This document shows, one piece after another, positions 59,040-64,000 of a stretch of DNA of 64,000 nt. Each line of letters opens with the position of its first letter. Position 1 is the first letter of the stretch. The position numbers and the translations under genes were made by a program. This DNA comes from Lachnospiraceae bacterium (lineage in GTDB: Bacteria; Bacillota; Clostridia; Lachnospirales; Lachnospiraceae), in contig SFDP01000011.1 in assembly GCA_004558185.1 (NCBI GenBank), positions 1-64,000 of the forward strand. The letters run 5' to 3'. The notes under the pieces are model-generated. The model saw only the letters and a program-made list of their open reading frames with translations, made no database searches and was not told the origin of the DNA.

Positions 59040-59192
59040 GTAATTATTCTGAACCCCATTCGCAAACTCGCTGTCAGACAGCGTTCCTTTTGCTCCTGTG
59101 GTTCCTTCGCCATATAAATGTTCAAGGATATGTCCATTCATGCAGGCAGAATGTTCATTTCATTGAACATTCGCATAGCTGTGAATAGTTAC
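59040..59192 (-). mobile_element. MITE-like element, family A, copy 4
   Basis: The 153-bp copy starts GTAATTATTCTGAACC and ends GCTGTGAATAGTTAC. Its flanks AAATCAAT and CAATCAAA agree in six of eight positions, so the duplication has decayed. The stem is AATGTTCA paired with TGAACATT, like copy 1. It lies between rplQ and ecfA1. Confidence 0.8.
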
Positions 59193-59333
59193 CAATCAAA
59201 AGAGTAGGCAGAACAAGCGGCCGAAAGAGCTTCTTTGAAAAATGAAAAGCATAACTTGTAATTGCATCCCCTTTTTAGTAGAATAAAAACGCAAAACGTA
59301 TCAGTGAGGCAATCGGAAGGTGAGAGTGACGGT

Positions 59334-60197
59334 ATGAATATTATTAAAGCCATTGATTTGGCATTTGAATATATTCGCAGAGATGAAGAAGGAAACGTGG
59401 AAGGGATTCTCAGGGCAGTAGATGGAGTCAATCTGGATATTGAAGCAGGAGATTTTGTGGCTATTTTGGGACATAATGGCTCAGGAAAATCCACGTTGGC
59501 CAAGCATCTGAATGCTTTGCTGCATCCTACCGAAGGGACTGTCTGGGTGGACGGGAAGGATACCGGTGAGGCCTCCAATGTTTGGAACATTCGCCAAACG
59601 GCAGGTATGGTATTTCAGAATCCCGATAACCAGATTATCGGTCAGGTAGTAGAGGAGGATGTGGGCTTTGGTCCGGAGAATCTGGGAGTGCCTACTAAAG
59701 AAATATGGGCTCGGGTAGAGGAAAGCCTGAAAGCGGTAGGGATGTATAAATACAGGAAGCGTTCTCCTAACAAGCTGTCCGGAGGACAAAAGCAGAGGGT
59801 ATCCATTGCCGGAGTTATTGCCATGCATCCCAGATGTATCATTTTGGATGAGCCAACGGCTATGCTTGATCCTGATGGGCGCAAGGAGGTTATTCGAGCC
59901 GTCAGGGCGCTGAATCAGGTAGAAGGGATAACGGTTATTTTAATTACCCATTACATGGAAGAGGTAATTCATGCAGATAAGGTCTATGTAATGGATAATG
60001 GGAAGGTGGTAATGCAGGGAAATCCCAGAACCATTTTTTCACAGGTAGAAGAACTAAGAAGGCTTCGCCTGGATGTCCCTCAGGTAACAGAGCTGGCCTA
60101 TGAATTACAAAAAAGCGGTCTTCCCCTTCCTTCAGGCATTCTTACGATGGATGAGCTGGTGGAAGAACTGAAAAGGATCAAGAAGGCAGAAAGATAG
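59334..60197 (+). CDS. ecfA1: ECF transporter ATPase EcfA1
   Basis: The 287-residue ATPase has Walker A GHNGSGKST near residue 46, signature LSGGQKQR, Walker B IILDEP and the switch histidine in THYMEE. With EcfA2 and EcfT it forms the shared energising module for vitamin and metal uptake through separate S subunits. The ATG at 59334 has only a weak site (GAAGGTGAG). It is first in the ecfA1-ecfA2-ecfT-truA group. Confidence 0.93.
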   Translation: MNIIKAIDLAFEYIRRDEEGNVEGILRAVDGVNLDIEAGDFVAILGHNGSGKSTLAKHLNALLHPTEGTVWVDGKDTGEASNVWNIRQTAGMVFQNPDNQIIGQVVEEDVGFGPENLGVPTKEIWARVEESLKAVGMYKYRKRSPNKLSGGQKQRVSIAGVIAMHPRCIILDEPTAMLDPDGRKEVIRAVRALNQVEGITVILITHYMEEVIHADKVYVMDNGKVVMQGNPRTIFSQVEELRRLRLDVPQVTELAYELQKSGLPLPSGILTMDELVEELKRIKKAER

Positions 60198-60203
60198 GAA
60201 GTT

Positions 60204-61082
60204 ATGTCATTAATTTTGGATCATGTTAATCATATTTATGGAGAGGGGAGCGGACAGGCTGTGGCCGCACTCAAGGACATTAATCTGGTGATCGGAGATG
60301 GGCAGTTTATTGGATTGATCGGCCATACCGGTTCCGGGAAGTCAACTTTGGTTCAGCATCTGAATGGGCTGCTTATGCCTACCAGCGGTGCAATCTATTT
60401 TGACGGTCAGGATATTGCGGATAAGGATTACAATCGTAAAGATCTTCGCAGCAAGGTGGGACTGGTATTTCAATATCCGGAGCACCAGCTTTTTGAAGTG
60501 ACGGTTTTTGAGGATGTTTGCTATGGTCCCAGGAATTTGAACCTTTCACCAAAAGAGGCAGAGCTCAGAGCCTATAAGGCGCTCAGGCAGGTGGGAATTT
60601 CTGACGAACAGTTTTATCAGTCTCCTTTTGAACTGTCTGGAGGCCAGAAAAGGAGGGTGGCTATTGCCGGTGTGCTGGCCATGGAGCCTAAGATTTTAAT
60701 TTTGGATGAGCCTACGGCTGGGCTGGATCCTAAAGGAAGAGATGAAATTCTGGGACAAATCAGAAAACTGAAAGAAGAAAGTGGAATGACCATCCTACTG
60801 GTTTCTCACAGTATGGAGGATGTAGCGGAATATGTGGAACGGATCGTGGTAATGAATCAGGGAAGCATAATTTATGATGGTATACCCAGAGAAGTATTTA
60901 AGCACAGTGAAGAGCTGGAGAAGATTGGACTGGCAGCTCCTCAAATGACCTATATGATGACCCGACTGAAAAAGGAGGGCTTTGGGGTGAATTCGGATGT
61001 CATTACGGTAGAGGAAGCCAAAGCGGAAATTTTACGAGTTTTTGCAGAAAATAAGAGGGCAGGAGCAATGGATTTATGTTAA
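60204..61082 (+). CDS. ecfA2: ECF transporter ATPase EcfA2
   Basis: This 292-residue partner ATPase has GHTGSGKST, LSGGQKRR, ILILDEP and SHSMED. The Q-loop region LVFQYPEHQLFEVTVFEDVC is typical of EcfA2. It starts 6 bp after ecfA1 and overlaps ecfT by 7 bp. Confidence 0.93.
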   Translation: MSLILDHVNHIYGEGSGQAVAALKDINLVIGDGQFIGLIGHTGSGKSTLVQHLNGLLMPTSGAIYFDGQDIADKDYNRKDLRSKVGLVFQYPEHQLFEVTVFEDVCYGPRNLNLSPKEAELRAYKALRQVGISDEQFYQSPFELSGGQKRRVAIAGVLAMEPKILILDEPTAGLDPKGRDEILGQIRKLKEESGMTILLVSHSMEDVAEYVERIVVMNQGSIIYDGIPREVFKHSEELEKIGLAAPQMTYMMTRLKKEGFGVNSDVITVEEAKAEILRVFAENKRAGAMDLC

Positions 61083-61867
61083 GAGATATTACCTTAGGAC
61101 AATACTATCAGACGGAATCCGTCATTCACCGACTGGATCCAAGAGTGAAGCTGGTAGCCACCATTGCCTACATTCTTTCCCTGTTTTTGGTGCAGAGCGT
61201 ATGGGGCTATGTGGCGGCGGGAGTTTTTTTGGCTGTGATGATATGGCTTTCCCATGTGCCCTTTAAATTTATGATAAAAGGAATGAAGGCGATCCTCATT
61301 CTTTTGCTCCTGACGGTAGTGTTTAATCTGTTTCTGACTCCGGGAGAAATATTGATCACCATATGGAAGCTGAAGATTACCAAAGAGGGGGTAAAGGTTG
61401 CCGTAATGATGGCGATCCGTCTAACCTTTTTGATCGTGGGCTCCTCAATCATGACACTTACCACCACACCCAATAATCTTACCGATGGAATGGAGAAGCT
61501 GATGAAGCCGTTAAGCAGAATTCGTGTGCCTGTCCATGAGATTGCCATGATGATGTCTATTGCACTGCGCTTTATTCCTATTTTGCTGGAGGAAACGGAT
61601 AAGATTATGAAGGCTCAGATTGCCCGGGGAGCAGATTTTGAAAGTGGAAATATTATCAAAAAAGCTAAGGCGCTGATCCCCCTGCTGGTTCCTCTGTTTA
61701 TCTCTGCTTTCCGCAGAGCAAATGACCTGGCTATGGCAATGGAAGCCAGATGTTATCAGGGAGGGGATAACCGAACCAAAATGAAGCCGTTGGTATATAA
61801 GAGAGCAGATTGGCTGGCTTATGGAGTTATGATAGTTTATTTGGCAGGCTGTGTGTTTTTGGGGTAA
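61076..61867 (+). CDS. ecfT: ECF transporter membrane subunit EcfT
   Basis: The 263-residue EcfT begins MLRDITLGQYYQTESVIHRL, has several membrane segments, and the coupling-helix motif with the Ala-Arg-Gly pattern (AQIARGADFESG). It links ATPases with S subunits, none of which is encoded here. It overlaps ecfA2. Confidence 0.93.
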   Translation: MLRDITLGQYYQTESVIHRLDPRVKLVATIAYILSLFLVQSVWGYVAAGVFLAVMIWLSHVPFKFMIKGMKAILILLLLTVVFNLFLTPGEILITIWKLKITKEGVKVAVMMAIRLTFLIVGSSIMTLTTTPNNLTDGMEKLMKPLSRIRVPVHEIAMMMSIALRFIPILLEETDKIMKAQIARGADFESGNIIKKAKALIPLLVPLFISAFRRANDLAMAMEARCYQGGDNRTKMKPLVYKRADWLAYGVMIVYLAGCVFLG

Positions 61868-61917
61868 AACAGAAGAGCGAGATTCCGGGCAGGAATTTGG
61901 ACAGATGGGGGAAGAAC

Positions 61918-62655
61918 GTGAGAAGAATACAACTAACCGTTGCTTATGATGGTACCGCCTATCATGGCTGGCAGTTTCAGCCGGGGCAGTCTACGATCGA
62001 GGGAGAGCTGAACAGGCAGCTTTCAGCATTACTAAAGGAAGACATTAAAGTAATTGGTGCAAGCAGAACGGATACAGGAGTTCATGGCCTCTGTAATATA
62101 GCCGTTTTTGATACAATCAGCCGTATTCCGGGTGAAAAATTTTCCTATGCGCTTAACCAGAGGCTTCCGGGGGATATTCGCATTCGCCGGTCAAAAGAGG
62201 TAGAATCAGATTTTCATCCCAGAAGGGTACCTACCCGCAAAACCTATGAGTATCGGATATTGAACGAGTCCTTTGAAAACCCGCTTGAGCGCCGATATGC
62301 ATATTTTATGCCGGTTCCCCTGAAGCTGGAACCTATGAGGGAGGCGGCAGGCTGCCTTATTGGAGAGCATGATTTTGCAGGATTTTGTGCGGCCGGGAGT
62401 ACGGCCAAAAGCAGTGTAAGAACCATTTACAGCATAGAGCTGATTGAGCAGGGCAGTCTGATACGAATTCGTATAACAGGCAATGGCTTTCTCTATAATA
62501 TGGTAAGGATTATTGCAGGTACCTTGATCGAAGTGGGCCTAGAACGCATGGCGCCGTCTGCTATGGAAGAAATCCTGAAAACAGGAGACAGGGGAAAGGC
62601 AGGCCCTACGGCTCCGGCCAGAGGATTGATATTGGTAGATTATGAGTTTGTATAA
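61918..62655 (+). CDS. truA: tRNA pseudouridine(38-40) synthase
   Basis: TruA of 245 residues. The catalytic Asp is in GASRTDTGVHG; FHPRRVPTRKTYEYRI and GNGFLYNMVRIIAGTLIEVG are further signatures. The start is GTG 61918 after GGGGGAAG; an earlier in-frame ATG would overlap ecfT. In many Firmicutes rplM and rpsI follow truA; here a terminator follows instead. Confidence 0.95.
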   Translation: MRRIQLTVAYDGTAYHGWQFQPGQSTIEGELNRQLSALLKEDIKVIGASRTDTGVHGLCNIAVFDTISRIPGEKFSYALNQRLPGDIRIRRSKEVESDFHPRRVPTRKTYEYRILNESFENPLERRYAYFMPVPLKLEPMREAAGCLIGEHDFAGFCAAGSTAKSSVRTIYSIELIEQGSLIRIRITGNGFLYNMVRIIAGTLIEVGLERMAPSAMEEILKTGDRGKAGPTAPARGLILVDYEFV

Positions 62656-62684
62656 GTCAATTTGACCTGTACAAACTTTTTTTT
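62645..62684 (+). terminator. intrinsic terminator after truA
   Basis: AGTTTGTA (62645-62652) pairs with TACAAACT (62670-62677), followed by a run of T. The stem overlaps the truA stop codon. Confidence 0.75.
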
Positions 62685-62751
62685 ATGGAAAATATATGTG
62701 CAATATTTTACAAAAAAGGTAAGATGAATTAAATTATTTGTATAAAATATC

Positions 62752-62780
62752 TTGACAAAATTTATCAGGAATGCTATGTT
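62752..62780 (+). promoter_or_regulatory. promoter of the Rrf2-type regulator gene
   Basis: TTGACA (62752-62757) and TATGTT (62775-62780) are 17 bp apart, 30 bp before the start codon. Rrf2 proteins often repress their own promoters, so an operator here is plausible. Confidence 0.65.
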
Positions 62781-62810
62781 AGTATAAAATATGTGATGGA
62801 GAAGGTAACA

Positions 62811-63227
62811 ATGATAATTACTCGTGAAACGGACTATGCACTCCGCATATTGCGAACATTAGGGGATGGACAAAGACATACCATGAAGTCTTTGTGCCAA
62901 CAGGAAGCAATTCCTCAGCAATTTGCCTACAAAATAATTGCAAAGCTGGCTAAGGCCGGTATTGTACATAATGCCAGAGGAAGTAATGGGGGCTGTCGGT
63001 TGAGCTATGATTTGAAGGAACTGAGTCTGTATGAGCTTCTGGAAATCATGGGTGAGAATTATCGGATCAATGCCTGTATGCAGCCGGGATATGAGTGCAC
63101 ATGGGAGAAGAAGTGCGGAACTGCCTGTGAGATCAGGCGGAAGCTGGGCAAGATCCAGAAGCATTTATATGAGGAATTGGCAAATCACAGCATATATTTT
63201 TTGGTTAGTGGAGAAACAGCCACATAA
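62811..63227 (+). CDS. Rrf2-family transcriptional regulator
   Basis: The 138-residue protein begins MIITRETDYALRILRTLGDG, the Rrf2 signature, followed by a winged helix (IPQQFAYKIIAKLAKAGIVH, RGSNGGCRLS). Cysteines 89, 95, 102 and 106 lie where IscR and NsrR hold an iron-sulfur cluster, so redox, iron or nitric oxide sensing is likely. The ATG at 62811 follows GGAGAAGG. The next gene is an acyl-CoA dehydrogenase 67 bp downstream. Confidence 0.88.
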   Translation: MIITRETDYALRILRTLGDGQRHTMKSLCQQEAIPQQFAYKIIAKLAKAGIVHNARGSNGGCRLSYDLKELSLYELLEIMGENYRINACMQPGYECTWEKKCGTACEIRRKLGKIQKHLYEELANHSIYFLVSGETAT

Positions 63228-63294
63228 AATCCAGTTTAATGAAATGGATTAATAATCCCGGATTGGGAGAGATAATGTAAAAGGAGGAAAACCT

Positions 63295-64000
63295 ATGAGC
63301 TTCAAAACAACACAGGAACATGAGAATCTTCGCCAGAAGATCAGGGAGTTTGCTGAAACAGAAGTAAAACCCTACGCATTTCAATGGGACCAGGAAAGCC
63401 ATTTCCCCAGAGAACAGGTTGAAATGATGGCAAAGAACGGATGGATGGGAATTCCCTTCCCCAAGGAGTATGGCGGGGCAGGCCTGGATGCCATGAGCTA
63501 TGCCATTGCAGTAGAAGAACTTTCCAGAGTGGACGGTGGATTCGGTGTTATTCTTTCTGCACACGTTTCCCTCGGTTCTTGGCCGATTTTTGCTTTCGGT
63601 ACGGAAGAACAGAAACAGAAATATCTGGTTCCCTGTGCCAAAGGTGAGAAGATTGCGGCTTTCGGCTTAACTGAGCCTAATGCAGGTTCTGATGCAGGCG
63701 GAACAGAAACCACAGCAGTATTGAATGGTGATCATTACATATTAAATGGTGAAAAAATCTTCATCACTAACGGTGGAGAAGCAGATACATATGTGGTTTT
63801 TGCAGTAACTACTCCCGGCATTGGCACCAAAGGAATCAGCGCCTTCATCGTAGAAAAAGGATGGAAGGGCTTTGAGTTTGGTGATCACTATGATAAATTA
63901 GGTATCCGTTCCTCTGCGACTGCACAGCTTCTGTTCAATGATGTAAAGGTTCCCAAGGAGAACCTGTTAGGCAAAGAGGGACAGGGCTTTAAGATTGCTA
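63295..64000 (+). CDS. acyl-CoA dehydrogenase, probably short-chain/butyryl type (3' end outside window)
   Basis: Translation from ATG 63295 (after AAGGAGG) gives 235 residues open to the edge. MSFKTTQEHENLRQKIREFA, GIPFPKEYGGAGLDAMSYAI, GLTEPNAGSDAG and ITNGGEADTYVVFA are typical of FAD acyl-CoA dehydrogenases. The sequence resembles clostridial butyryl-CoA dehydrogenase, which works with EtfAB. The catalytic glutamate lies in the missing C-terminal part, so chain-length preference cannot be judged. Confidence 0.88.
   Translation, partial: MSFKTTQEHENLRQKIREFAETEVKPYAFQWDQESHFPREQVEMMAKNGWMGIPFPKEYGGAGLDAMSYAIAVEELSRVDGGFGVILSAHVSLGSWPIFAFGTEEQKQKYLVPCAKGEKIAAFGLTEPNAGSDAGGTETTAVLNGDHYILNGEKIFITNGGEADTYVVFAVTTPGIGTKGISAFIVEKGWKGFEFGDHYDKLGIRSSATAQLLFNDVKVPKENLLGKEGQGFKIA

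Overview
The window looks like the chromosome of an anaerobic, low-to-mid GC Firmicute, most probably a Lachnospiraceae (Clostridium cluster XIVa). This is inferred from the style of the genes: a Trp T-box ahead of trpEGDCFBA, a KOW-domain gene between map and infA, a zinc-type S14, an L17 with a large insertion, sensory proteins of clostridial type, and an acyl-CoA dehydrogenase of butyryl-CoA type at the right edge. No rRNA, tRNA, CRISPR array or prophage was seen.

Layout. 1-450: decayed transposase and gene remnants. 505-7868: promoter, tryptophan T-box leader, an unusual 67-bp tandem repeat, and the seven-gene trp operon. 7878-16597: a second promoter with a long structured leader, a nickel/peptide-type ABC transporter (lipoprotein, fused double ATPase, two permeases), then larE, larB and larC, which make the nickel-pincer nucleotide cofactor. 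Importing nickel and building a nickel cofactor form one plausible unit, but lactate racemase LarA is not in the window. 16672-20696: a repeat-rich scrap yard with a decayed LytTR two-component system, an Rpn/PD-(D/E)XK protein, three families of small inverted-repeat elements, and two small membrane proteins, one with its ribosome-binding site inside an inverted repeat. 20697-27933: a 1591-residue surface protein, a HAD phosphatase and a sensor diguanylate cyclase. 28036-37082: an amino-sugar (probably N-acetylgalactosamine) PTS locus with gatZ, nagA, agaS, EIIA, a YajC-like protein, an AraC regulator, EIIB/C/D and a HAD phosphatase. 37181-41749: a methyltransferase, a chemoreceptor and a sodium/proline symporter. 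41812-62684: the S10-spc-alpha ribosomal supercluster with secY, adk, map, infA and rpoA, then ecfA1-ecfA2-ecfT-truA. 62752-64000: an Rrf2 regulator and a truncated acyl-CoA dehydrogenase.

The most unusual signal is a family of four 141-153 bp dispersed elements (13487, 20517, 55911, 59040). They have 13-bp terminal inverted repeats of the form GTAACTATTCAGA, three exact 8-bp target duplications and a fourth diverged one, and internal hairpins whose stems differ in sequence between copies but stay paired. One copy sits exactly in the rpsM stop codon inside the essential alpha operon. Other points of interest are the uncharacterised leader RNA ahead of the nickel transporter, a repeated hairpin-plus-Shine-Dalgarno cassette in front of several genes, the structured leaders of rpsJ, rpsM and rplQ, and the type I toxin-like 48-residue peptide. 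All function calls come from reading the sequence; no database search was run.
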